Source of the DNA: Flavobacterium sp. N1736 | GTDB lineage: Bacteria > Bacteroidota > Bacteroidia > Flavobacteriales > Flavobacteriaceae | Assembly (NCBI RefSeq): GCF_025947065.1 | Contig: NZ_CP109994.1 | Coordinates: 1,364,001-1,428,000 of the forward strand | Direction of reading: 5' to 3' | Length of the DNA stretch: 64,000 bases | Shown here: positions 25,402 to 32,770 of the stretch, one piece after another | Layout: every line of letters starts with the position of its first letter | Position numbering within the stretch: position 1 is the stretch's first letter | The notes under the pieces: model-generated | Databases searched by the model: none | The model's input: the letters and a program-made list of their open reading frames with translations, nothing else | What the model was told of the DNA's origin: nothing | Program-made: the position numbers and the translations under genes

Positions 25402-26157
25402 ATGAATAAATTAAAAAACAAAGTAGCAATAGTTACAGGCGCTTCAAAAGGAATTGGTGCTTCTATTGCTGAATATTTTGCTGCTGAAGGCGCAAAAGTT
25501 GTCGTAAATTATGCTTCAAGCAAAGAAGGTGCTGATAAAGTAGTAAAAACAATAACAGATAATGGAGGAACGGCAATTGCGGTTCAGGGTGATGTATCAA
25601 AAGAATCTGATGTGACAAGATTGTTTGAAGAAACCAAAAAGGCTTTTGGAACATTGGATATTTTGGTAAATAATGCCGGAATTTATCAGTATGCGCCAAT
25701 TGAAGAATTTTCTGCAGTTTCTTTTCATGATCAGTTTAACATCAATGTTTTAGGATCATTACTTGCGATTCAGGCTTCTTTAAAATTATTTGGTAATAAT
25801 GGCGGTAACATTATCAATATTAGTTCTGAAGCTGGTAAAACACCGCTTGCAACAGGATCTGTATATTCTGCAACCAAAGCAGCTTTAGATGCTATTACAA
25901 TTTCTTTATCTAAGGAATTCAGCGGAAGAAACATTCGTATCAACTCGATTTTACCGGGCGTTGTAGAAACAGAAGGTTCTCGCAGTGCAGGTTTTATTGG
26001 CAGCGATGCCGAAGCAAAATTTGTTGCCACTACTCCACTTGGTCGTACGGGTCAGCCTGATGATATTGCAAAAGTTGCTGTTTTTCTTGCTTCTGATGAT
26101 GCGGGTTGGATTACGGGGGAAAAAATTTCTGTTTCAGGAGGAATTTACGGGATATAA
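25402..26157 (+). CDS. SDR-family oxidoreductase (FabG-like)
   Basis: A 251-residue classical short-chain dehydrogenase. VAIVTGASKGIGASIAEYF (8-26) is the cofactor loop, DILVNNAGIYQ (84-94) the NNAG motif, and the catalytic Ser-Tyr-Lys are in NISSEAGK, VYSATKAALDA. The C-terminus GWITGEKISVSGGIYGI is typical. It is divergent from the HxlR gene, and the second SDR gene follows after 25 bases, so the two form an operon probably repressed by HxlR. The substrate is unknown. Confidence 0.92.
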   Translation: MNKLKNKVAIVTGASKGIGASIAEYFAAEGAKVVVNYASSKEGADKVVKTITDNGGTAIAVQGDVSKESDVTRLFEETKKAFGTLDILVNNAGIYQYAPIEEFSAVSFHDQFNINVLGSLLAIQASLKLFGNNGGNIINISSEAGKTPLATGSVYSATKAALDAITISLSKEFSGRNIRINSILPGVVETEGSRSAGFIGSDAEAKFVATTPLGRTGQPDDIAKVAVFLASDDAGWITGEKISVSGGIYGI

Positions 26158-26182
26158 ATATTCATAATTTAAAATTTAAAAA

Positions 26183-26953
26183 ATGAGCAAATTAAAAAAC
26201 AAAGTAACTGTAGTTACTGGAGGAAATAGCGGTATTGGTTTTGGTATTGCAGAAGCATTTAAAAACGAAGGCGCTGTTGGAACTGTTACAGGAAGAAATC
26301 AAGCAACATTAAATACTGCTGTAGACGCGTTAGGTACAGGTTTTATAGGTATTACGGGCGATGTTACAAATGGGAATGATTTAGAAAATATCTTCAAAAA
26401 AACATTTGATAAATTTGGAAAAATTGATGCTTTGGTAGTAAATGCCGGTGGTGTTGTAGACGGCATTCCAATGAGCAGTATAAACGACACTACAGAAGAA
26501 GGTTATGATAAATATATGGATTTGAACCTGAAAAGTGCTTATTTCACGGTACAAAAAGCGCTTCCGTATTTAAACGACGGAGCTTCAATTATACTTATCG
26601 GTTCGAGTGCTGCGCATCGTGCGGTTCCGGGAATGGCTATTTATTCAGCAGCAAAAGCGGCTATTATATCACTGGCTAAAGGTTTGTCGCTGGATTTACT
26701 TTCAAGAAAAATACGTGTAAATACACTTTCTCCGGGTTCGATTAATACGCCTGCTTTTGATAAACTTGTGCCAGAGGAACATGTAGAGCAGGTAAAACAA
26801 CTTTGGATAGATATTACGCCAGTTGGCAGACAAGGACTTCCGTCTGATATTGGAAACGCTGCTGTATTTTTAGCGTCAGATGAGTCGGCTTTTATAGTTG
26901 GTACCGAAATTCTGTCAGATGGTGGTCTTACGAATATTAGTTTGATGAAATAA
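26183..26953 (+). CDS. SDR-family oxidoreductase
   Basis: A 256-residue classical short-chain dehydrogenase. VTVVTGGNSGIGFGIAEAF (8-26) is the cofactor loop, DALVVNAGG the NAG motif, and IYSAAKAAIISLAKGLSLDL holds the YxxxK pair. It is clearly distinct from its neighbour upstream (no Asp or Arg in the same cofactor positions). A terminator follows at 26995. Together with the preceding gene and the HxlR regulator it makes a small inducible redox module. Confidence 0.92.
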   Translation: MSKLKNKVTVVTGGNSGIGFGIAEAFKNEGAVGTVTGRNQATLNTAVDALGTGFIGITGDVTNGNDLENIFKKTFDKFGKIDALVVNAGGVVDGIPMSSINDTTEEGYDKYMDLNLKSAYFTVQKALPYLNDGASIILIGSSAAHRAVPGMAIYSAAKAAIISLAKGLSLDLLSRKIRVNTLSPGSINTPAFDKLVPEEHVEQVKQLWIDITPVGRQGLPSDIGNAAVFLASDESAFIVGTEILSDGGLTNISLMK

Positions 26954-26994
26954 TTTTTATAAATTCAAAAAGAATTACTTAATACATTTAAAAA

Positions 26995-27023
26995 ATCCTC
27001 AATCGAATTTATTGATTGAGGAT
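26995..27023. terminator. Terminator after the SDR operon
   Basis: Ten perfect base pairs, ATCCTCAATC (26995-27004) and GATTGAGGAT (27014-27023), with A residues before and a weak T run after. It also serves the convergent lipoprotein gene. Confidence 0.7.
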
Positions 27024-27044
27024 TATAATTAAGTCATAATTGGA

Positions 27045-27476
27045 TTACTCCTTCCCGGTAACTTTAATTCGTGTTACAGTAAGATTGCCATATTTTTCGA
27101 CATCTTCCTTAGACCATTCATATTCTTTTCCTTTGGGTCTTTTATCGAAGTTCCAGTCTAAAGGTTCTTTTACGTATATAAATAATCCTATAGTAGTTCC
27201 GTCAGCCGGCTTTTTCTTGAGTTCTTCTCTGCTCAAGAAGCGGAAAGAGAAATAAGGCGGATAATCAACTGTTCCCATCACAAATTTAATTTCAGGCTTT
27301 ATTTCTTTCAATAAATCTTTTAAAGGTCTATTGATGAACTTTTGTTCATTTGTTTTTAATTTATATGCATCTGCTGGTATCTGAACCATCTGCTGTGCCT
27401 TACAGCCGGTGCTGATTAAAAGAATCAGTACTACTATGATCTTAATTGTATTTTTCATATTTTTCATGTTTTTCAT
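27045..27476 (-). CDS. Small lipoprotein, partner of the JAMM-like lipoprotein
   Basis: A 143-residue lipoprotein from the ATG at 27476, one base after the upstream stop codon. Three Met-Lys-Asn codon sets at the start (27476, 27467, 27458) make the precise start ambiguous. The signal (IKIIVVLILLISTGC) ends in a lipobox STGC, followed by KAQQMVQIPADAYKL. The rest is mixed alpha-beta with YPPYFSFRF and a KEPLDWNFDKRPKGKEYEW block. I do not recognise the family. It directly follows, and is probably translated with, the JAMM-like lipoprotein gene. Confidence 0.65.
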   Translation of the reverse strand: MKNMKNMKNTIKIIVVLILLISTGCKAQQMVQIPADAYKLKTNEQKFINRPLKDLLKEIKPEIKFVMGTVDYPPYFSFRFLSREELKKKPADGTTIGLFIYVKEPLDWNFDKRPKGKEYEWSKEDVEKYGNLTVTRIKVTGKE

Positions 27477-27477
27477 T

Positions 27478-28815
27478 TTATTGGCATGGAACAGATGAGT
27501 AAGAGCCATCTGCATTTTTTACAATTTTAATTCTGTTAAATTTACCGTTGCTTTCTAGTTTCATTAATGTAATTCCAGCATTGTATTTATCCAGAACCGA
27601 AGAAATGGATGCTGTTTTAGAATCGATAGAGTTCCCTATTTGAGAATTTATAAAATCAATCTGGTCAAATATAACATTAGGAAATTCAGGAGGATAATTA
27701 GGTGATAAATCTGGCGGGTAATTATTTACAAAATTCTTTGCGTTTGGCAGGTTATTAACTACAATAGCATACGTCTGACCTCCGGTAATAATAAATGAAG
27801 TCGTGAAGGCAGCATTTTTAGTATTAAGTGTGACCGCTGCATAAATATCTCCTGAAGATAATGCACTGTTATTGGGGTGGTTGTGAATTGCTGCAAAAGC
27901 TCCCTGAAGGCTTTCGTTTACTGCGACACCATTTGTTCCTCCATTGTTCATTACGGACTGTGTATAAGGACTTGAGGAACTTGCTGTTCCTCCTAATGTA
28001 ATACTATGTTCATGACCATCTGCACTGGCCGCCACAACAGCAGCTCTCGCATTGATAAAGCCTTGATTTGTCACAATACCGTTTGTTCTAAGTGCAGCTA
28101 TGCAGGGATCAACTGGTGGAAGACCATTAGGATAAAGCGGGCCTGAGATTCCCGGCATATACCCCGGTGGAAGATTTCCCCCAGAAGTGGTGTTATCAGG
28201 ATACCATACCCAGTTACTACAGGTTGAGTAATTGCCTACCGTAACATAATAAGTACATACAAGTTTGCTTGTAGTACTTATTTTTGGGCTGTAATTATGA
28301 AAACCGGAAAATTCCCCGTTTTCATATTTTCCTGAGAATGCAATATTATTATCACTTTTCTGAATCGTTATATAGCCTGAATATTCAGAACCAATATTAA
28401 GGATATTAAATGATTTGTCATTATTATTTAACAATTCATTTTTGGTAGTATAAACGATATTAAATACATTATATACGCCGGCAACATTTTTAATAAACAA
28501 CAGGCTCATGCAAGTTTTATAGTCTTGGTCTTCAATAACATTTGTAGAAATATTATTTTTCAATACAATAGGTACTTCAACTGCTTCTTCGCCTCCGTTA
28601 TTAAGAAGTACAGCGTTATTCCAGTCAACAGTCTGCGTATATTCCAGCGCTTCTAAATTTGGCTTATTATTCTCTAACCATTCTTTTGCTTTACTAATTG
28701 TTTTGTCTTTACTTATAATCTCATTGGTGGCGGGTGATTCATTTTCGCAACTATATAAAGTCATAATCCAACAAAACAGCAATCCTTTTGCAATCGGTTT
28801 TAATTTAAATCTCAT
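27478..28815 (-). CDS. Lipoprotein with a C-terminal JAMM/JAB-like metalloprotease motif
   Basis: A 445-residue protein with a signal and lipobox (LYSC, Cys23). A beta-rich region (about 60-200) is followed by a Pro/Gly linker NLPPGYMPGISGPLYPNGLP. The C-terminal domain has Glu269 in DGHEHSITLGG and a JAMM-type zinc motif AIHNHPNNSALSSGDIYA (His311, His313, Ser320 or Ser321, Asp323); the spacing is H-x-H-x6/7-S-x1/2-D, near the canonical form. It could be a surface isopeptidase or a polymorphic-toxin-like effector. A small lipoprotein gene follows with one base between. Confidence 0.65.
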   Translation of the reverse strand: MRFKLKPIAKGLLFCWIMTLYSCENESPATNEIISKDKTISKAKEWLENNKPNLEALEYTQTVDWNNAVLLNNGGEEAVEVPIVLKNNISTNVIEDQDYKTCMSLLFIKNVAGVYNVFNIVYTTKNELLNNNDKSFNILNIGSEYSGYITIQKSDNNIAFSGKYENGEFSGFHNYSPKISTTSKLVCTYYVTVGNYSTCSNWVWYPDNTTSGGNLPPGYMPGISGPLYPNGLPPVDPCIAALRTNGIVTNQGFINARAAVVAASADGHEHSITLGGTASSSSPYTQSVMNNGGTNGVAVNESLQGAFAAIHNHPNNSALSSGDIYAAVTLNTKNAAFTTSFIITGGQTYAIVVNNLPNAKNFVNNYPPDLSPNYPPEFPNVIFDQIDFINSQIGNSIDSKTASISSVLDKYNAGITLMKLESNGKFNRIKIVKNADGSYSSVPCQ

Positions 28816-29032
28816 AATTAATTATTGGCTTTTAGTTAATAACTTAGTAAAAGTCTAAACCATCCACTAAACAAGTTGCCGCGAAAAGCTATAAGAATAT
28901 TAAAATAAGACTTAAAAAAACGTCAGCAGATTTGCTATTGGCATAGTTACAGAGAAAATCGATTATCCGATCACACGATTTATTATCCGTACCCACAACC
29001 GTTTAACATACCTAAAAATATAAAACATAAAA

Positions 29033-29062
29033 AAACTCCATTATTTCTAATGGAGTTTTATA
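29033..29062. terminator. Hairpin copy 1 of the XRE array
   Basis: An ACTCCATTA stem with TAATGGAGT around a TTTC loop, followed by T residues. The same hairpin recurs at 29977-30006 and 30507-30537. Confidence 0.8.
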
Positions 29063-29074
29063 TTTTTTTAAAGA

Positions 29075-29158
29075 TTATTTTTCTTTTAGTAATTTTTCTA
29101 AAGCCTTAATATGTTTATGTTTAGCTTTTAAAAATTCAAGATTTAATTGTTTAATCGA
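29075..29158 (-). pseudogene. 3' remnant of a third XRE-family gene
   Basis: The reverse strand, in frame with its stop at 29075-29077, reads SIKQLNLEFLKAKHKH and then IKALEKLLKEK. This matches the end of the intact gene at 30021 (EIKRLNVELLKSKDEH, IKALEKLLKEK). All upstream coding sequence is missing; the match ends just before the inverted repeat at 29177. So a third paralogue has been truncated. Confidence 0.85.
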
Positions 29159-29176
29159 CTAAGAAAAACCGCAATC

Positions 29177-29271
29177 TTGTCATCCTGACGAAGGAAGGAT
29201 CTTCGCAAGTAACTCGGCAAAGTTTCTCTGTAGAGCTACTTGCGGAGACTCTGCGTGCCTCAGAGTGACAA
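29177..29271. repeat. 95-base imperfect inverted repeat (TTGTCATCCTGA type)
   Basis: The 39-base left arm 29177-29215 starts TTGTCATCCTGACGAAGG; the right arm 29233-29271 ends CAGAGTGACAA and pairs imperfectly across a 17-base loop. It is a dispersed flavobacterial-type intergenic repeat, with degenerate relatives near 43225. No coding potential. Confidence 0.75.
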
Positions 29272-29345
29272 ACTGGGGCGATAAACTTTACCTACATTTT
29301 TTTTATCCGTTAACGCAAATTTATAAACCAGACTGCTATTTTATA

Positions 29346-29372
29346 CCTACAAGGTTTCGAAAACCTTGCAGG
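29346..29372. repeat. Palindromic repeat AAGGTTTCGAAAACCTT, copy 3
   Basis: The same family as 21164-21190. The outer arms are CCTAC and GCAGG. Confidence 0.75.
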
Positions 29373-29398
29373 AAAGATATCGAGATCTGTAGCCATAA

Positions 29399-29432
29399 AA
29401 AAACTCCCTAAAAATTAAGGAGTTTTTTTATT
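29399..29432. terminator. Terminator downstream of XRE copy 2
   Basis: A stem ACTCC (29403-29407) and GGAGT (29420-29424) extended by A and T tracts. It lies 3' of the XRE gene at 29485. A preceding CATAAAAAAACTCC phrase is the same as in the other hairpins of the array. Confidence 0.65.
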
Positions 29433-29484
29433 CTTTTAAGAATTTTTAAGTTTTCAAGATTACTTAAATTGATTTTATCCCAAA

Positions 29485-29895
29485 TTATTTATTGATTAGT
29501 TTTTCAAATCTTGCCATCATTTCATCTTTCTCTTTCAACATACGCTCGTATAAAGCAATTTTTTCATCATATAATTGTACAATTTTGTCAATTGGATTAA
29601 ATGTACAGTTTGGGTTAACTGCATTTAATGTTGATGTATCATTACTTGTAAATGTATTAGAAATAACATTCACAGCTTGCTCTTCATCAAAATTCTGAAA
29701 AGCTTCAACGGGAATTTTTAATAATACTGAAATTTGTTTAAGGAGGCTATCTTCAATTACATCTTTTTGCTCCAGCATAGAGATTTTCTTCTGATTCCAA
29801 TCGTCCCCCAGATCAAAAGCCAATGCCTCTTGTTTAATGCCAAGCATTTCTCTGAAACGTTTTACGTTTCTTCCCTGATGTATTTTTTGTTCCAT
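29485..29895 (-). CDS. XRE-family regulator, tandem copy 2
   Basis: A 136-residue protein with an N-terminal XRE helix-turn-helix (GRNVKRFREMLGIKQEALAF and DDWNQKKISMLEQKDVIED, about 8-50), then a KIPVEAFQNFDEEQAVNVISNTF segment, an Asn-rich middle and a C-terminal coiled coil (YDEKIALYERMLKEKDEMMA). The first 80 residues are nearly identical to the gene at 30021; the coiled coil differs. Its promoter (29921-29953) and upstream sequence are also duplicated. Confidence 0.88.
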   Translation of the reverse strand: MEQKIHQGRNVKRFREMLGIKQEALAFDLGDDWNQKKISMLEQKDVIEDSLLKQISVLLKIPVEAFQNFDEEQAVNVISNTFTSNDTSTLNAVNPNCTFNPIDKIVQLYDEKIALYERMLKEKDEMMARFEKLINK

Positions 29896-29920
29896 AATGA
29901 ATATCGATTTTCTGAAGGCT

Positions 29921-29953
29921 CAAATATAAAGCAATTTAGTTTGCATTTTCAAA
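29921..29953 (-). promoter_or_regulatory. Promoter of XRE copy 2
   Basis: Minus strand: TTTG at 29953-29950, 21 bases, then TATATTTG at 29928-29921, 26 bases before the ATG. It is nearly identical to the promoter of the other copy. Confidence 0.75.
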
Positions 29954-29976
29954 GGTAGAAAAATATAAGCCATAAA

Positions 29977-30006
29977 AAAAACTCCATTATTTCTAATGGA
30001 GTTTTA
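29977..30006. terminator. Hairpin copy 2 of the XRE array
   Basis: Identical to 29033-29062 over the stem, loop and following T tract. It separates the two intact XRE genes. Confidence 0.8.
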
Positions 30007-30020
30007 TATTTTTTTAAAGA

Positions 30021-30428
30021 TTATTTTTCTTTTAGTAATTTTTCTAAAGCCTTAATATGTTCATCTTTGGATTTTAAAAGCTCCACATTTAATCGCTTAA
30101 TTTCTTCTAAAGCCTCTATCCATTTTTCAACAGGATTTACATTAAAAGTTGGATAATAATTATATCCATTTGATTGATCGTTAAAAGTATTAGAAATAAA
30201 ATTTATCGCTTGTTCTTCATCAAAATTCTGAAAAGCTTCCACAGGGATTTTTAATATATGTGAAATTTGCCTCAACATATCATCTTCAATAACATCTTTT
30301 GCCTCCAGCATAGAAATTTTCTTCTGATTCCAATCGTCCCCCAGATCAAAAGCCAATGCCTCTTGTTTGATTCCAAGCATTTCTCTGAAACGTTTTACGT
30401 TTCTTCCCTGATGTATTTTTTGTTCCAT
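30021..30428 (-). CDS. XRE-family regulator, tandem copy 3
   Basis: A 135-residue protein starting at the ATG at 30428; an upstream TTG extension of four residues is rejected because the paralogue starts at MEQ. The N-terminal helix-turn-helix matches copy 2 almost exactly. Differences begin after about residue 80: here the middle has NPVEKWIEALEEIKRLNVELLKS and the C-terminus is a Lys-rich coiled coil ending ALEKLLKEK. Divergence of the coiled coils suggests different partners or dimers. Target genes are unknown. Confidence 0.88.
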   Translation of the reverse strand: MEQKIHQGRNVKRFREMLGIKQEALAFDLGDDWNQKKISMLEAKDVIEDDMLRQISHILKIPVEAFQNFDEEQAINFISNTFNDQSNGYNYYPTFNVNPVEKWIEALEEIKRLNVELLKSKDEHIKALEKLLKEK

Positions 30429-30453
30429 AATGAATATCAATTTTCTGAAGGCT

Positions 30454-30485
30454 CAAATATAAAGCAATTTAGTTTGCCTTTCAAA
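30454..30485 (-). promoter_or_regulatory. Promoter of XRE copy 3
   Basis: Minus strand: TTTG at 30485-30482, 20 bases, then TATATTTG at 30461-30454. It differs by a few bases from the promoter of copy 2. Confidence 0.75.
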
Positions 30486-30506
30486 GGTAGAAAAATATAA
30501 GGCATA

Positions 30507-30537
30507 AAAAAACTCCATTATTTCTAATGGAGTTTTT
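30507..30537 (-). terminator. Terminator of tRNA-Val (hairpin copy 3)
   Basis: The same ACTCCATTA/TAATGGAGT hairpin with a T tract on the minus-strand 3' side of the tRNA gene. It begins three bases from the tRNA end. Confidence 0.8.
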
Positions 30538-30539
30538 TG

Positions 30540-30614
30540 TGGGCGATGAGGGGTTCGAACCCCCGACCCCCTCGGTGTAAACGAGGTGCTCTGAACCAGC
30601 TGAGCTAATCGCCC
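30540..30614 (-). tRNA. tRNA-Val (anticodon TAC)
   Basis: The minus strand folds into a cloverleaf of 75 bases: acceptor GGGCGAT with ATCGCCC, D-arm AGCTCAGCTGG, an anticodon stem CCTCG/CGAGG with loop TTTACAC (anticodon TAC), and a T-arm GGGGGTTCGAACCCC with the TTCGAAC loop. The discriminator base is A. CCA is not encoded. Confidence 0.97.
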
Positions 30615-30826
30615 TATTTTACTAGGTTGCTATCATTATCTGATTGCGAGTGCAAATATACAGCTAGAATTTGTATTTGCAAGTGTTTTTTAAAATAAAA
30701 TGAATTATTTTTTAGTATTTCTGTTTACCAATCTATTTTTCAGCTTTTTAAAAAGCAAAGAAAATTTATCTTTTTCTTATCATTTAGTTAAAATACAAAA
30801 TCTGAGTGGCTAATTTATAATATTCT
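30615..30826. other. AT-rich intergenic stretch upstream of the ABC exporter
   Basis: No gene, tRNA or repeat was recognised between the tRNA and the ABC promoter. Local TTTTTAAAAAGC pairs are weak. Confidence 0.4.
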
Positions 30827-30857
30827 TTTGTATTCATTTGCTATAGTTATACATTTG
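30827..30857 (+). promoter_or_regulatory. Promoter of the ABC exporter
   Basis: TTTG (30827-30830), 19 bases, TACATTTG (30850-30857). It is a full consensus match, with the ATG 22 bases further on. Confidence 0.75.
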
Positions 30858-30879
30858 CATACCTTAATTGTATATTCAA

Positions 30880-32670
30880 ATGGCAAGATTTCAAGAAAAT
30901 GATTTACCAAAAGCTAAATTAGACTCTAACTCACTTCAAAAAGCTTTCAGAATTTTTGAATACGGCAAAAATCATAAATGGAAATTTTTCCTGGGTTTGA
31001 TTTTCTTATTATTAACGAGTGCCACTGCCCTCGCCTTTCCTAAATTAATGGGAATGCTGGTAGATTGTGTCACCAATAAAGACCTTTCGAGGGCCAACGA
31101 AATTGCTATTGGTCTTATGGGAATTCTGGTTTTACAGGCTGTTTTCTCTTTTTTCAGGATTTCACTTTTTGTAAATTTTACTGAAAATTCATTATCAAAT
31201 ATTCGTTTTGCATTGTATGAGAATCTGGTTAAACTTCCAATGTCATTTTATTCTCAAAAACGTGTTGGAGAACTTAATAGCAGAATTAGTGCTGATATTT
31301 CGCAATTGCAAGACACATTCACCACTACGATTGCTGAGTTTTTACGTCAGTTTATATTAATTATTGGAGGTTTTGTTATTTTGGGAAATATAAGTCCTAA
31401 ACTAACCTTAATGATGTTGGCAATTGTACCAATTGTTGCTGTTGCTGCAGTAATCTTTGGAAGATTTATTCGTAAATACGGAAAAAAAACGCAGGATAAA
31501 GTAGCAGAAAGCCAGGTAATTGTTGAAGAAACTTTACAGGGAATAAGCAATGTAAAAGCTTTTGCTAATGAATGGTACGAAATTCAGCGTTATAAAAATA
31601 AGATTAAAGAAATTGTAAAAATTGCCATCAAAGGCGGTCAATACAGAGGTTACTTTGCTTCATTTATTATTCTTTGCCTTTTTGGCTGTGTTGTAGCTGT
31701 TGTTTGGTACGGAATTACTTTAACGATTAAAGGTGAAGTTGAAGGTGTTGGTGATTTAATTTCGTTTGTACTTTATACCACTTTTATTGGTGCTTCTTTT
31801 GGCGGAATTGCCGAAATGTATGCACAAATCCAGAAAGCTGTTGGAGCAACTGAACGTGTTTTTGAATTGCTGGAAGAAACTCCGGAAGATATAAAAGGTA
31901 CTCAAAAATCATCTTCTATAGAAAAATTAAAGGGAATTGTAAGTTTCAAAAATGTTGCTTTTAGTTATCCTTCCCGTAAGGAAGTTGAAGTTTTAAAAAA
32001 TGTCAATTTTAATGCTGAATTTGGTCAAAAAATCGCCATTGTTGGTCCAAGTGGAGCAGGAAAATCAACTATTTCGTCTCTTTTATTACGTTTTTACGAT
32101 ATTACATCAGGAGAAATTTTGGTTGATGGAAAAAACATCTACGATTATGATTTAGAAAATCTTCGTGGAAATATGAGTATTGTTCCACAAGATGTAATTT
32201 TATTTGGCGGAACGATCAGAGAAAATATTGCTTACGGAAAACCGGATGCAACAAACGAAGAAATTATGCTGGCAGCAAAACAAGCCAATGCACTAAATTT
32301 TGTTGAAGGTTTCCCTGAAAAATTTGAAACTCTTGTTGGAGAACGCGGCGTAAAATTATCAGGCGGACAACGCCAGCGTATTGCAATTGCAAGAGCACTG
32401 CTTAAAAACCCAAGTATTTTAATTCTTGACGAAGCAACATCATCTTTAGACAGCGAAAGCGAAAAACTGGTTCAGGAAGCATTAGAAGTTCTAATGGAAG
32501 GAAGAACAAGTATTATTATTGCGCATCGTCTTTCGACCATTAGAAACGCAGATAAAATTTTAGTTCTGGATAACGGAAAAATCACGGAAGAAGGAACACA
32601 TCAGGAATTAATAAACCTTGAAAACGGAATTTATAAAAATTTAAGTAATCTTCAGTTTAGTAATTCGTAG
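30880..32670 (+). CDS. ABC transporter, fused permease and ATPase (MsbA-like)
   Basis: A 596-residue half-transporter from the ATG at 30880. Six membrane helices occupy about 35-325. The ATPase domain (about 355-590) has Walker A VGPSGAGKSTIS, signature LSGGQRQRIAIARALL, Walker B ILILDEATSSLD and the His switch in IIIAHRLSTI. It works as a homodimer exporting a lipid, peptide or drug; the substrate is not predictable. It lies alone and is followed by a strong terminator. Confidence 0.93.
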   Translation: MARFQENDLPKAKLDSNSLQKAFRIFEYGKNHKWKFFLGLIFLLLTSATALAFPKLMGMLVDCVTNKDLSRANEIAIGLMGILVLQAVFSFFRISLFVNFTENSLSNIRFALYENLVKLPMSFYSQKRVGELNSRISADISQLQDTFTTTIAEFLRQFILIIGGFVILGNISPKLTLMMLAIVPIVAVAAVIFGRFIRKYGKKTQDKVAESQVIVEETLQGISNVKAFANEWYEIQRYKNKIKEIVKIAIKGGQYRGYFASFIILCLFGCVVAVVWYGITLTIKGEVEGVGDLISFVLYTTFIGASFGGIAEMYAQIQKAVGATERVFELLEETPEDIKGTQKSSSIEKLKGIVSFKNVAFSYPSRKEVEVLKNVNFNAEFGQKIAIVGPSGAGKSTISSLLLRFYDITSGEILVDGKNIYDYDLENLRGNMSIVPQDVILFGGTIRENIAYGKPDATNEEIMLAAKQANALNFVEGFPEKFETLVGERGVKLSGGQRQRIAIARALLKNPSILILDEATSSLDSESEKLVQEALEVLMEGRTSIIIAHRLSTIRNADKILVLDNGKITEEGTHQELINLENGIYKNLSNLQFSNS

Positions 32671-32710
32671 ATATTGTAGGTTTTAAAAACCTGTCGGGTT
32701 TAGAATGCAT

Positions 32711-32743
32711 AAAAAAAGCTCCAATAATACTTGGAGCTTTTTT
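32711..32743. terminator. Bidirectional terminator after the ABC exporter
   Basis: A 13-14-base-pair stem, AAAAAAAGCTCCAA (32711-32724) and TTGGAGCTTTTTT (32731-32743), with a six-base loop. It serves the exporter and the convergent proline dehydrogenase. Confidence 0.85.
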
Positions 32744-32746
32744 AGG

Positions 32747-32767
32747 TAAACTGTAAACTGAGACTGA
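32747..32767. repeat. Single copy of the CAGTCTCAGTTTA unit
   Basis: The reverse complement of the unit that forms the tandem array at 18241-18357, here as one copy plus a part. Confidence 0.6.
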
Positions 32768-32770
32768 AAT

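Larger units (their letters stand above)
28816..29484. other. Gene-poor region with repeats and an XRE remnant
   Basis: About 670 bases without an intact gene. In order it holds a plain AT-rich stretch (28816-29030), a terminator hairpin (29035-29060), the 3' remnant of an XRE gene (29075-29158), a long inverted repeat (29177-29271), a palindromic repeat (29346-29372) and another terminator (29397-29430). Confidence 0.8.
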
